A DNA stretch of 64,000 bases from assembly GCF_031844705.1 (NCBI RefSeq), contig NZ_CP134609.1, positions 4,464,001-4,528,000 on the forward strand, read 5' to 3'. The notes under the pieces were generated by a model. The model did no database searches. It had not been told where the DNA came from and worked only from the letters and a program-made list of their open reading frames with translations. A program made the translations under genes and the position numbers. Of the stretch, positions 52,072-61,206 are shown one piece after another; position 1 is the stretch's first letter; every line of letters starts with the position of its first letter. Source of the stretch: Streptomyces sp. ITFR-16. GTDB taxonomy: Bacteria > Actinomycetota > Actinomycetes > Streptomycetales > Streptomycetaceae.

Positions 52072-52556
52072 GATTCCCCCAGGCGCCCACCCGAGAGGTC
52101 CACCTCGAACGAGCCGTGGCACAACGGGCAGGTCACCGCCGCATGCGTGTGGCCCTCGCTGTTGATCCGCCGGTAGAAGTCCTGGAGGAACGCCACGTCG
52201 GTGGCGTACATCCGCTCGACGACCCCGGCGTGCACGTCCGTGATGGTGCCGAGCTGGGTGATCACCTGGCTCAGCAGCACCACGCTCAGATACGCCGGGT
52301 TCTCCTTGACCCGCAGGTCGATCTGCGGGCGCAGCTCGTCGCGGGCCGTCGCCAGCCGCATCGAGCCGCGCCGGTGCAGGGTGCCGTCGTCGTCGACGTA
52401 ACCGCGCGGCAGCTCGAACTCGAACTCGGTGCGCAGCTCCTGGGCGGCCGGCCGGTTCTGCGCGGGCGGCGGCGCGGGGGCCGCCTCCCGCTCGGTGGAC
52501 GCCAGAGTGTCGAGTACCTCGTCCAGCCCGCCGGCCGTGACCGTCCTGCGCCTCAT
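52068..52556 (-). CDS. CIS tail assembly protein with C-terminal CxxC
   Basis: The protein has 162 residues; ATG in a 4-bp overlap with the tube gene. A Pro/Ala-rich N-terminus leads to a helical domain (YLSVVLLSQVITQLGTITDV; ERMYATDVAFLQDFYRRINS). The C-terminus has THAAVTCPLCHGSFEVDL, a half zinc-site. Such proteins follow the tube gene in many eCIS and phage-tail operons and are thought to assist tube or tape-measure assembly. Not otherwise recognised. Confidence 0.65.
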   Translation of the reverse strand: MRRRTVTAGGLDEVLDTLASTEREAAPAPPPAQNRPAAQELRTEFEFELPRGYVDDDGTLHRRGSMRLATARDELRPQIDLRVKENPAYLSVVLLSQVITQLGTITDVHAGVVERMYATDVAFLQDFYRRINSEGHTHAAVTCPLCHGSFEVDLSGGRLGES

Positions 52557-52993
52557 TCGACCACGATCTCCTCGAAGGTGATGGTCACGCTCTCGGTGGC
52601 GGCGCTGGACTCGCCGGCCTTGAGGGACGGGCCCTCCCACTTGCTGGCCCAGCCCTGCATCAGCTGGATGCGGCGCACGGTCTCACCGGTCGAGTCCTTG
52701 ATCTCGATCGTGAGGTTCTGGCGCGCGGTGTCCACGGCGCCGTTGTTCAGCGTTTCCTTGATCCACTTGGTGAACTCGCTGCTCTTGTCGAGTCCCCGCG
52801 TGATCGTCACCTCGCCGGCCTGGCGGGCGCCGGGCTGCTTGCGGATGATCTGCTTGCCCTCCGCCGTGACCTGGCGGACCTCGACGACTTCCTCCTCGAC
52901 GGTCAGTCCGCTGATCTCCTGGACGGACTCGACGAGATAGCCGCCCAGCTGGACGCCGAAGACGTGGGTGGAAAGAGCATCGCCCTCTGCCAT
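52553..52993 (-). CDS. Major tail tube protein, gp19-like (Cis1-like)
   Basis: The protein has 146 residues. STHVFGVQLGGYLVESVQEI, EVTITRGLDKSSEFTKWIKE and MQGWASKWEGPSLKAGESSA are the typical tube segments. It directly follows the sheath gene (64 bp apart), the usual order for the main inner tube. Hexamers stack to form the channel pushed out on contraction. Confidence 0.9.
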   Translation of the reverse strand: MAEGDALSTHVFGVQLGGYLVESVQEISGLTVEEEVVEVRQVTAEGKQIIRKQPGARQAGEVTITRGLDKSSEFTKWIKETLNNGAVDTARQNLTIEIKDSTGETVRRIQLMQGWASKWEGPSLKAGESSAATESVTITFEEIVVE

Positions 52994-53057
52994 GACTGAA
53001 TGTCACCTTTTCTTTCGCGGAAAACCTGAGGCGGAGATGGGGGAGCGACCGCGTGGG

Positions 53058-54596
53058 TCACTCGTCGACGAGGCTCGTGCTGTCCGAGAACTGCGCCAGG
53101 CGGAACACCACGAACTCGGCGGGCTTCACCGGGGAGACCCCGATCTCGCAGACGACCCGGCCGAGGTCGATCGACTCCTGCGGGTTGTTGTCCCGGTCGC
53201 ACTTCACGTAGAACGCCTCCTCCGCCGTCCGGCCGAAGAGCGCGCCCCGGCGCCATTCCTCGGTGAGGAAGGCGGTGACGTTGCGGCGGATGCTGGACCA
53301 CAGGCGGTCGTCGTTGGGCTCGAAGACGACCCACTGGGTGCCCAGGAGGATCGACTCCTCCAGGTAATTGAAGAGCCGCCGGACGTTGAGGTAGCGCCAG
53401 GCCGGGTCGGAGGACAGGGTCCGCGCGCCCCAGATCCGGATGCCGCGCCCGGGGAAGGCCCGTACGCAGTTGACGCCGATCGGGTTGAGCAGGTCCTGCT
53501 CGCCCTTGCTGAGGCGGAGTTCGAGGTCCACCGCACCGCGGATGACCTCGTTGGCGGGAGCCTTGTGCACGCCCCGCTCGCCGTCGCTGCGCGCCCACAC
53601 ACCGGAGACATGGCCGCTCGGCGGGACCAGCTCGTTGCGGCCGGTCGCCGGGTCGAAGACCTTGACCCAGGGGTAGTACACGGTCGCGTAGCGGGAGTCG
53701 AAGCCGGCGTCGTCGTTGCGCCAGGTGCGGACCCGCTGGGCGTTCAGGCCCGGCGGGGTGTCCAGGACGGCCACCCGGTCGCCCATCTGCTCGCAGTGCG
53801 AGATGACGGCGAGCTGCACGGTCTTGACGCCCTCGGCGTCGATGTCGCCGCGCTGGTAGGCGCTCATCAGGTCCGGCACCGCGACCATGGTGATCTCGTC
53901 GATCGACTCCAGGCCCGCGAATCCGGTGCGGGCCGCCGCGTCACCGACGTACTCGGCGGCGTCGAGCGTCGCGACGCCGTTCCCGGGGGCCGGTGCGGAG
54001 GCGGTGGCCGTGGCGAGGGCCACGCTCTGCGCGGTCGGGCGGCTCTGGGCGACGCCCGGCTGCTCGGTGACCTCGATGAGCTTGGAGTCGCGGGTCTGGG
54101 TGACCAGATAGCCCTTGACGTTCTTACGGGTGGAGGCGTCGTAGGTCTCCACCACCTTGCTGCCCTGGCGGACCAGCAGCCGGAACTTGTCCTCCGGCGG
54201 GTTCTCGCCCTCGGGTTCGGCGATCTCCACCGAGATCTCGCCGCTCACCCCGGGGCGGGCCGAGATCAGGAAGCCGCCGAGCGCGGCGGGCGCCGGTGCC
54301 TGCGCCACGGCGTCCTGTCCGGAGCCCTGCGCGGGGCCGCCGATGCGGACGATGTAGGCGGTGCCACCGCCGTTGGCGAAGTAGCCGTAGACCGCGTGCG
54401 TCAGATACGTACCGGCCGTGAAGGACCCGAACGTCTGGACGTACTGGTCCCAGTTGGTGACCAGGGTCGGCTCATGAAACGGTCCGGACTCGGCGAAGCC
54501 GACGAAGGCCGCCACGGCGGTGCCGACTCCCTCGATCGGCCGCGCTCCGGACTGCACCTCCTCCACGTACACGCCCGGGGTGAGGTACGACGGCAT
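53058..54596 (-). CDS. Contractile sheath protein (Cis2-like)
   Basis: The protein has 512 residues; ATG 54596 is 7 bases after GAAGGAG. The N-terminus SYLTPGVYVEEVQSGARPIE and FVGFAESGPFHEP (about 2-43) and the C-terminal domain (FPGRGIRIWGARTL; WRYLNVRRLFNYLEESILLG; SPVKPAEFVVFRLAQF) are the sheath signatures. The extended N- and C-terminal arms knit subunits together. A ~60-residue variable, Ala/Thr-rich surface loop lies near 180-240. Only one sheath gene is seen. Confidence 0.93.
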   Translation of the reverse strand: MPSYLTPGVYVEEVQSGARPIEGVGTAVAAFVGFAESGPFHEPTLVTNWDQYVQTFGSFTAGTYLTHAVYGYFANGGGTAYIVRIGGPAQGSGQDAVAQAPAPAALGGFLISARPGVSGEISVEIAEPEGENPPEDKFRLLVRQGSKVVETYDASTRKNVKGYLVTQTRDSKLIEVTEQPGVAQSRPTAQSVALATATASAPAPGNGVATLDAAEYVGDAAARTGFAGLESIDEITMVAVPDLMSAYQRGDIDAEGVKTVQLAVISHCEQMGDRVAVLDTPPGLNAQRVRTWRNDDAGFDSRYATVYYPWVKVFDPATGRNELVPPSGHVSGVWARSDGERGVHKAPANEVIRGAVDLELRLSKGEQDLLNPIGVNCVRAFPGRGIRIWGARTLSSDPAWRYLNVRRLFNYLEESILLGTQWVVFEPNDDRLWSSIRRNVTAFLTEEWRRGALFGRTAEEAFYVKCDRDNNPQESIDLGRVVCEIGVSPVKPAEFVVFRLAQFSDSTSLVDE

Positions 54597-54746
54597 ACTC
54601 GCTCCTTCAGCTGGCCACTCGGTCGCCGTCCAGTCCACACCGCCGTACGGCCCGGCAGTAGGTCCCAAGGTCCCCGACCAGGGGCAACATCGCTGCCTTC
54701 CCGGGCACCCGCGCCGACCTGCGGGACAGCCCGGACGAAGAGCCCT

Positions 54747-54801
54747 GGCCTGTCTTCGAACTCCCCTCTGCCGGGCGACGAGGGGAGTTCGAAGACAGGC
54801 C
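54747..54801 (-). terminator. Perfect 21-bp hairpin between ATPase and sheath genes
   Basis: Arms 54747-54767 (GGCCTGTCTTCGAACTCCCC and one more base) and 54781-54801 are exact complements, with a 13-base loop. It begins one base after the ATPase stop and lies about 150 bp before the sheath start. It should stop or thin out transcription from the upstream genes, so sheath and tube probably have their own promoter. Confidence 0.7.
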
Positions 54802-57078
54802 CTAGGCCGTGTCCGCGCTCCGCAGCCCGCTCAGCCAGGGCCCGAACTCGCTCTCCAGCAGCAGCCGTCCGAGCTTCCGGTACTCCTGGAGCACGGCCGT
54901 GACGATCTGCTCCATGCCGAGCGGCCGTCCGGTCTCCGCCGCCAGATAGGCCGCCGTCACCGCGCATGCCCGGATCGATCCGCCCGCCAGCTCGAACCGC
55001 CGGGCGCAGAAGTCCAGATCGAGTCCGGCGTCGCGCGGCATCTCCGGCCCCAGACAGCGGTCCCACAGCGCGAGCCGCTGGGCGACGTCCGGCATCGGGA
55101 ACTCCGCGACCACGTCGAGCCGCCGGGTGAACGCCTCGTCCAGGTTGGCCCGCAGATTGGTCGTCAGTACGGCGATCCCGTCGAAGGACTCCATGCGCTG
55201 GAGCAGATACGCGGACTCCACGTTCGCGTGCCGGTCGTGCGCGTCCTTGACCTGCGAGCGCTTCCCGAAGATCGCGTCCGCCTCGTCGAACAGCAGGATG
55301 CCGTTGACCTCGGACGCCTCGGCGAAGATCCGCTCCAGGTTCTTCTCGGTCTCGCCGATGTACTTGTCCACCACGGTGGACAGGTCCACGACGTAGAGCT
55401 CCATGCCCAGTTCGGCGGCCACCACTTCGGCGGACATCGTCTTGCCCGTGCCGGACTCCCCGGCGAACAGGGCGATCACGCCCCGGCCCCGGCCGCCGCC
55501 CGGCCGCATCCGCCAGTTGCCGAGGACCTGTTCGCGGTGGCGGGCCCGCAGCGCGAGTTCGCCCAGCTGGCGACGGGTGGGCGGGGGCAGCACCAGGTCG
55601 TCCCAGCCGACCGCGGGCTCGATGCGGCGGGCGAGCCGTTCGAGACCGGCGCCGTTCTGGGCGCGGACGGCGGCGCGCAGGTCGTGGGCCCGCAGGGGCC
55701 GCCCCTCCAGCACGGCCGTACGGGTGGCGACGGCGGCCGCCTTGCGTACCTGCTCCGCGTCGAGCCGGTACGAGGCCATCGCCTCCTCCAGCTCCCCGTC
55801 CGGGAGTTCGTACGCGTCCGGCCCGGCGCCGAGGGACCGGCCGGCGGTGGCGAGCGCCCACCGCCACCGTTCGGTCCGCAGCTCCGGCGGGGGCGGCGGG
55901 ACGGCCACCGCCACCGGGCTCTCGCCGGCCCACAGCGGGTCCCAGCCCTTGGTGCCGTACGTGATCAGGGGCGCGGCCCCGCCGACGGCGGCGCACAGGT
56001 CGCGCAGCAGCCGGACGCGGCCGGGGTGCGCCGGGTCGAGCGCTTCGAGCGGGCCGAGCACGACGCCGCCGCCGCTCAGCCGGGCCTCCGTCGCCAGGGT
56101 CCGGACGGCCCGGCCCGGGGCGGGGTCGGCGACGAGTGCGGCCACGTCCACCACGAGGGCGCGGCGGCCGGTGGCGGTGAGCGCGTCGATGGCCAGTCTG
56201 CCGGGGTCGCCGCCCCGGTCCAGGAGGTGGACGAGTCCGCTGCCCGTTGTGGCGGCTGCGGCGATCCGGTCCGTCCGCTCGGTGTCGGCCGCGGGCTGCG
56301 GACCGCCCACGGAGACCAGCCAGTGCAGGCTGCCGTCGATCTCGTCGTCCCCCAGGAGGTGGGCGGTGATCCGGTCCGGGACCTTCAGCACCCGGGTGAG
56401 CAGTGGCCGTTCGGTCTCGGTGACTTCGAGGAGCCCGCCGGCGACGAGCGGCGCCGACGGGGAGAGCCGGAAGCGCGCGGGGCCCGCCATGGGCTGCCCG
56501 CACAGCTCCAGGGCCAGCTGCACGGTGGGCCTGCGGCGGGTCAGATCGTCGTTGAGATAGCCGTAGAGCGGCTCGAAGCGGGCGTCGATGTCGGGCGCCA
56601 GGGCGACGAGCAGCAGCTCGACGTCCAGCGGCGCCAGCCCGAACGCCCGTGCCAGCCCGGCGATCCGGCTGCCCGCCGGCGGCTCGGGTGCCGGCTCCTG
56701 CACGGGCTCCGCGCGCTCCTCGTCGGTGGCCGCGGCGGGCGTACGCAGGATGCGCTCGGCGCCCTCGGGGGTGAGGTACTGGCCCCGGTACGGGTCGTCC
56801 GGGTCCGGATCGACGGCCCGGCGGGCGGCCACGGCGTCCCGGACCCGCCGCTCGACGAGTGCGAGCCGCAGCCACAGGTGGGCGAGGCCGGCCGGGTCGG
56901 CGGCGGGCGGCGGCTCATGGCCGGTTCCGTCGGCGGCGGGCGGCCGTTCGTGGAGGTCCTGGGGCTGTTCGCGGAGGTCCTGGCGCTGGGGCATGGGGGC
57001 GTGGGGATCCTGGGGTGTCGTGGAGCGGAGGTGCGAGGGGTGCGAGGGCGTCGCGGGGCGGACGTCCTGGGGCGTCAC
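54802..57078 (-). CDS. AAA+ ATPase (Cis15/Afp15-like)
   Basis: The protein has 758 residues; GTG start overlaps the upstream stop (GTGA). The first ~430 residues are a helical N-domain plus a degenerate AAA-like fold. The active AAA+ module is C-terminal: ALFAGESGTGKTMSAEVVAA (Walker A, about 525-544), GILLFDEADAIFGKRSQVKD (Walker B), and VLTTNLRANLDEAFTRRLDV (sensor 1 and arginine finger). Afp15-type ATPases are conserved in eCIS operons and are thought to act in assembly or cargo loading. A Pro-rich 60-residue leader is dispensable-looking. Confidence 0.9.
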   Translation of the reverse strand: MTPQDVRPATPSHPSHLRSTTPQDPHAPMPQRQDLREQPQDLHERPPAADGTGHEPPPAADPAGLAHLWLRLALVERRVRDAVAARRAVDPDPDDPYRGQYLTPEGAERILRTPAAATDEERAEPVQEPAPEPPAGSRIAGLARAFGLAPLDVELLLVALAPDIDARFEPLYGYLNDDLTRRRPTVQLALELCGQPMAGPARFRLSPSAPLVAGGLLEVTETERPLLTRVLKVPDRITAHLLGDDEIDGSLHWLVSVGGPQPAADTERTDRIAAAATTGSGLVHLLDRGGDPGRLAIDALTATGRRALVVDVAALVADPAPGRAVRTLATEARLSGGGVVLGPLEALDPAHPGRVRLLRDLCAAVGGAAPLITYGTKGWDPLWAGESPVAVAVPPPPPELRTERWRWALATAGRSLGAGPDAYELPDGELEEAMASYRLDAEQVRKAAAVATRTAVLEGRPLRAHDLRAAVRAQNGAGLERLARRIEPAVGWDDLVLPPPTRRQLGELALRARHREQVLGNWRMRPGGGRGRGVIALFAGESGTGKTMSAEVVAAELGMELYVVDLSTVVDKYIGETEKNLERIFAEASEVNGILLFDEADAIFGKRSQVKDAHDRHANVESAYLLQRMESFDGIAVLTTNLRANLDEAFTRRLDVVAEFPMPDVAQRLALWDRCLGPEMPRDAGLDLDFCARRFELAGGSIRACAVTAAYLAAETGRPLGMEQIVTAVLQEYRKLGRLLLESEFGPWLSGLRSADTA

Positions 57079-57782
57079 CGGGCCGTGCCGCCGCGTCGGC
57101 GCCGAGCCGTCGGATGCAGCCGCTCGCGGGTGCCGGCGAAGCCGTCGGCACCGGGATCCGTGGCGCCGGTGTAGCGCAGCCGGCGCCCCGCGTCCCCGTC
57201 GCTCCCGCCGTCGACGGCGGGAGCGGACCGCACGACGAGGCCCTCGGTGACCGGCGGCCCGGCGGGCGTCCGTTCACCGGCCAGGGGCGCCGAGACCCGC
57301 AGCGCGACGGAGGCCTTCAGCTCGCCGCCCAGCGCCGACCACACGTCCGAGGCCGACGGCCCGTCCATCCCGGGCGCTGCCGCCTCCAGGCCGACCGCGA
57401 GGCCGAGTTCGGCCAGCGAACCCGTACACATCCGGGCGGGCAGCACATCGGCGCGGATCAGACAGCGGAGCACCTCCGAGAGCAGGCGGTGCTCGTCCTG
57501 CGGGCGGTTGGTCCAGGCGGTGATCAGATACGTCAGCTCGAACCAGCGGGGCGGGGTGCGCCAGCCGACGATCACCCCGTCCGCGTCGTGCTCCTCCGCC
57601 GTGCCGGTACGGCGCCTGCTGACGTCCTCGCGGATGTCGTGGAGGAACACACTGATCGTCGGGGCGTTGCGCCGGGCCGACCAGTCGCGGGTGGGCGCGT
57701 CGAAGACCAGCTCCACCCCGCTCTCCTCCAGACCGGCCTCCACGAGCAGCAGCCGCAGCCCCTCGTCGACCTCGTGGATCAC
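57075..57782 (-). CDS. DUF4255 tail terminator/cap protein (Cis16-like)
   Basis: The protein has 235 residues; start in ATGA overlap with the TolB-like gene. The first ~140 residues are DUF4255: TISVFLHDIREDVSRRRTGT, WFELTYLITAWTNRPQDEHR and LLSEVLRCLIRADVLP. This family caps the tube-sheath end opposite the baseplate. The Arg/Gly-rich C-terminal tail is variable. Confidence 0.88.
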   Translation of the reverse strand: MIHEVDEGLRLLLVEAGLEESGVELVFDAPTRDWSARRNAPTISVFLHDIREDVSRRRTGTAEEHDADGVIVGWRTPPRWFELTYLITAWTNRPQDEHRLLSEVLRCLIRADVLPARMCTGSLAELGLAVGLEAAAPGMDGPSASDVWSALGGELKASVALRVSAPLAGERTPAGPPVTEGLVVRSAPAVDGGSDGDAGRRLRYTGATDPGADGFAGTRERLHPTARRRRGGTAR

Positions 57783-60700
57783 CGGCGGCCCACTTCGTCC
57801 GGCGGCCCGATGCTGCCTGTCACCACCAGGAACGGGGTGGTCACCGGGCTGAACCCGGGGCCCTTCGCGGTGATCGTGCGCGGGCCCGTCTGGTCCTTGA
57901 CCAGGATCAGCAGCTGCGCGATGAACGTCCGCGCCGAACCGGCCACGGCCGGTGGGGCCGTGGCGGTGATCCCCGGCTTCCAGGTGAGCGTCACCGGGGC
58001 GCCGGGCGGGAAGTCCTTGCCCCGGACCGAGGTGACGAATCCGGGCTTGCCGACGGCCGGAACGGCGATGATCTTCGGCTGAAGGATGCGCAGCGGCACC
58101 CGCACGGCGTTGTCCTTCGGATCGGCGTCGGTGCCGGTCGTGGTCAGCTTCCCGTCGATCGTGGTCCGCAGCGCCTTGTCCGGCCGCAGGACGACCCGTA
58201 CGACCGATGTCGCTCCCGGTGCCAGGTCGCCCAGGGCGCAGACCCCGGCGGAGCAGCCCGCGGGCAGCGGGTCTGCGGGAATCGCGGCGGGCAGCCCGAG
58301 CCGCAGCCGCAACCCGGTGGCCAGGGCGTTGCGCCCGTTGCGGACGGTGTACGTCACCACGACCCGGCCGCCTACGTAACCGGGGCTGGGCTGCGCGACG
58401 ATCCGCAGAGCGGGCCCGGCCTCAGGAGCCGGTGCGGGCGCGGGAGGCGCGGGCGCGGGCGGCGGGGGCTTCGGCACGGACGTGACGGTCGGGGTCGGCG
58501 TCGGTGTCGGGTCGGGCGTCGGCGGAGCGGGGGCGTCCTGGACCGGGACGACGGTCACGGCCGCGTTGTCGGTCGGGGTGGGGTCGACGACGGCCCCGGA
58601 GACGGACCAGCCGATCTCCTGGTCGCCCGTCGTCACGCCGGTCAGCTCGGCGGTCACCTCGATGCTCGCGCCCGGGGCGAGCACCCCGAGGTCGCAGGTC
58701 GGGGAGGCGTCCCCGCAGCTGCCGGCCGGTGTGGTCATCCGGTCCACGCGCACCCCGGGCGGGGCGGCGACGGTGAAGGTGGTCCCGGGCGAGGGCGAGG
58801 GGCCCCGGTTGGTGACCGTGACCGTCAGGGGCGTGGTGGTCCCGACCGTCAGGGGCGGTGCGGTGGGCGGCGCGGTCACCGAGAGGTCGACCGACTGCTG
58901 GTAGGCAGGCTCCTTCTGGCGTCCGGGCAGCCGCTTGGTGATCGGCGTCAGGACCCCGGTCGAGAGGTCCAGCGTGTTCAGCTTCTCCCGCGAGTTCGCC
59001 GGGAGTTCGCGGCGCGAGCTGAGCACCAGGTGGCTGCCGTCCGGGGACCAGGCCACGTCGCGCGGCTGGAACGGGCCGGACGCGGAGGTGTCGGGCAGCT
59101 CCCGGCCGCACGCACCCGGGTCCTGCCGCAGTCCGGTGGGCAGCACGACCTGGCAGCCGCCGTCCGTCAGCGAGGCCAGCAGGACGCCGGAGCGCTCGTT
59201 GACCCTGCCGCCGCCGTCCTTGCGGTTGAACGCGACGGTGCGGCCGTCGGGGGAGAACGCCGGGCTGTCGTCGATCACCTGGCAGCCCGCCGGGCAGAGC
59301 GTGGCGCTGAGGTCCTGCTGCCGGGTGAGGTCGTCCACGGAGGCGGTCCAGACGTGCTTGTTGCCGCCGTTGCCGTCGATCGTCAGATTGCGGGTGAACG
59401 CGATCGTCGTGCCGTCCGACGACCAGGTCGGCTGTGCGTCGCCGCCCGCCGCCTGACCTGCGGGCGGACGGATCTCGTCCACGATCGCGCCGGTGGCCGC
59501 GTCCGCGATCAGGATGCGGCCCGGCCCGGACGCCTGGCCCACCCCGCCGGGCGAGGTCCGGGTGAAGGCGAGCCGGGTGCCGTCCGGCGAGAAGGTGGGG
59601 TCGGTGTCCCAGTCGCGCTCGCCGCGCCCGGCCAGCGGCATCGCGGCGGCGTTCGAGCCGTCGGCGTCGACCAGCCAGATCCGTTCGATGCGCCCGGCGT
59701 CGGTGTCCTCGAAGCGGGTCACCACGATGCGCCGGCCGTCCGGCGTGTAGTTCTGCCGCTCGGTCCAGGGGTCGAAGCCCTCCCCGGGGTTGAACAGCGG
59801 GTCGGCCGACGGGTCGGTGTAGCTGTCCGCCGCCGGGTCCTCCTTCAGGATGCTCAGGCCCAGGTCCCGGGGGTCGGAGCCGTCCGGCCGCACGTCCTGG
59901 AGCGTCGCCAGGTGCCGGGCCGGGGCGCTCGTCCGCGCGACGACGACGGAGCCGGTGTCCGGACCGCCCAGCCAGACCGGATCGGTCACCGAACGGTCCT
60001 CGGCCAGCACATCCTGCGGCTGGTCCTGCGAGTTGTACGGCGCCCGGTAGACGTTGTCGAACGTGGTGCACCCGCAGGGCAGGTCCGGGCTGAGGAAGAG
60101 GATCGCGTCGCCGCCCGGCAGCCAGGACGCCGCGCTGGTGCGCCAGCCGGCCGCGCCGCCGTTCAGGAACGGCTCGTCCCGGCCCGCTCCGTCCGTCACC
60201 CGCAGCCGGGGACCGGTCTCGGCGTCCGCCTGGAGCGTGTACGCGATCAGGGCGCGGTGGGCGTCGTCGTCGACCGGGTTCCAGGACGGCTCGGTCGCGT
60301 CACCGGCCGCCGGGTCGGTGAGCGCGGTCGCCGGTCCGCCGTCGAGGGGCCGGGTGTAGATCCGCCAGCGGCCTGCGGGGTCCGCGTCGCCGGAGTAGGC
60401 GATCCGCCCGCCGTCCGGCGAGAACGTCGCGCACTCCTCGTTGGCCGGGGTGTCGGTCAGCCTGCGCAGCCCCGTGCCGTCGGTGCCGACGGCCCACAGG
60501 TCCCGCTGCTTCCCGGCCCCGGCGATGCCGGGCTCGGCCGAGTCGAAGACCACGGTCCGTCCGTCCGGGGAGAGTTCGGGGTGCGAGGCGTCCCGGCCGG
60601 TGGTCAGCTTCCGTACGGAACCGTCGGCCTCGCGCAGATAGACCTGCGGCTGTGCCTCGTCCCGCAGGCTGGTGAAGACGAGACGGTCGCCCCGGGCGGA

Positions 60701-60976
60701 GGGGTCCGTGTCGAAGTGGGCGGGCCCGGCGCCGAAGAGCGGGTCGCTCTGCTGCGGTCCCGTCACCCGGCCCAGGCTGCGGTGTTCCGTACCGGCGTAG
60801 GCGATCCGCCCGGTGTCGGCCAGGGGGGTCCCGGCGTCCGCCGGGGCGGCGGCGGCCCGGGTGACGCCGCCCGGGGCGGACCCGGAGACCGCCACCAGCA
60901 GCGGCACCAACAGCACCACAGCTCCCGTCAGTCTGCCCAGCCGGGAGTTCCCGGCGGGACCAGCGGTGCCGATCAC
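57779..60976 (-). CDS. Secreted TolB-like beta-propeller protein with DUF11/CARDB-type repeats
   Basis: The protein has 1065 residues. A signal peptide or anchor (RLTGAVVLLVPLLVAVSGSA, about 14-33) is followed by repeated PD40/TolB blades with FSPDG/LSPDG/WSPDG motifs (about 85-690). Two beta-sandwich DUF11/CARDB-like modules come next (around 700-820 and 870-960), separated by a Pro-rich linker (820-870). A last Ig-like domain ends it (PGFVTSVRGKDFPPGAPVTL). It is outside the membrane, so it cannot be part of the cytoplasmic particle. Its coupling (4-bp overlap) to the cap gene is notable. It heads the operon. Confidence 0.8.
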   Translation of the reverse strand: MIGTAGPAGNSRLGRLTGAVVLLVPLLVAVSGSAPGGVTRAAAAPADAGTPLADTGRIAYAGTEHRSLGRVTGPQQSDPLFGAGPAHFDTDPSARGDRLVFTSLRDEAQPQVYLREADGSVRKLTTGRDASHPELSPDGRTVVFDSAEPGIAGAGKQRDLWAVGTDGTGLRRLTDTPANEECATFSPDGGRIAYSGDADPAGRWRIYTRPLDGGPATALTDPAAGDATEPSWNPVDDDAHRALIAYTLQADAETGPRLRVTDGAGRDEPFLNGGAAGWRTSAASWLPGGDAILFLSPDLPCGCTTFDNVYRAPYNSQDQPQDVLAEDRSVTDPVWLGGPDTGSVVVARTSAPARHLATLQDVRPDGSDPRDLGLSILKEDPAADSYTDPSADPLFNPGEGFDPWTERQNYTPDGRRIVVTRFEDTDAGRIERIWLVDADGSNAAAMPLAGRGERDWDTDPTFSPDGTRLAFTRTSPGGVGQASGPGRILIADAATGAIVDEIRPPAGQAAGGDAQPTWSSDGTTIAFTRNLTIDGNGGNKHVWTASVDDLTRQQDLSATLCPAGCQVIDDSPAFSPDGRTVAFNRKDGGGRVNERSGVLLASLTDGGCQVVLPTGLRQDPGACGRELPDTSASGPFQPRDVAWSPDGSHLVLSSRRELPANSREKLNTLDLSTGVLTPITKRLPGRQKEPAYQQSVDLSVTAPPTAPPLTVGTTTPLTVTVTNRGPSPSPGTTFTVAAPPGVRVDRMTTPAGSCGDASPTCDLGVLAPGASIEVTAELTGVTTGDQEIGWSVSGAVVDPTPTDNAAVTVVPVQDAPAPPTPDPTPTPTPTVTSVPKPPPPAPAPPAPAPAPEAGPALRIVAQPSPGYVGGRVVVTYTVRNGRNALATGLRLRLGLPAAIPADPLPAGCSAGVCALGDLAPGATSVVRVVLRPDKALRTTIDGKLTTTGTDADPKDNAVRVPLRILQPKIIAVPAVGKPGFVTSVRGKDFPPGAPVTLTWKPGITATAPPAVAGSARTFIAQLLILVKDQTGPRTITAKGPGFSPVTTPFLVVTGSIGPPDEVGRR

Positions 60977-61174
60977 GGTCCACCTCGCAGTCGTACTTCA
61001 TGGCTCCGGGGCGTGTCGCCCCAGGGCCCCCAGCTCCATCAGCCTCGCGTGCGTGCGGAGGGAAGAACAGGCCGGTAGTACCCCGAGCGGGGGAAGGTGC
61101 CGCTGCCCTTTGCGGCCGCGGCACCTCCCCGTACGTTCACTTCCCGGGTGCCCGCACGGACGGGGCGGGCCCGG

Positions 61175-61196
61175 CGGGCCGGCTCACACCGGCCCG
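61175..61196 (-). terminator. Hairpin after LuxR-type gene
   Basis: CGGGCCGG and CCGGCCCG around a 6-base loop (CTCACA), 11 bases beyond the regulator's stop on the minus strand. It would separate the regulator transcript from the CIS operon. Confidence 0.6.
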
Positions 61197-61206
61197 GTGG
61201 TGGTTG

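Noticed and set aside
54520..57174. 884-codon plus-strand frame across the ATPase gene
   Set aside because: Shadow of the AAA+ ATPase, which has full Walker and sensor motifs on the other strand.
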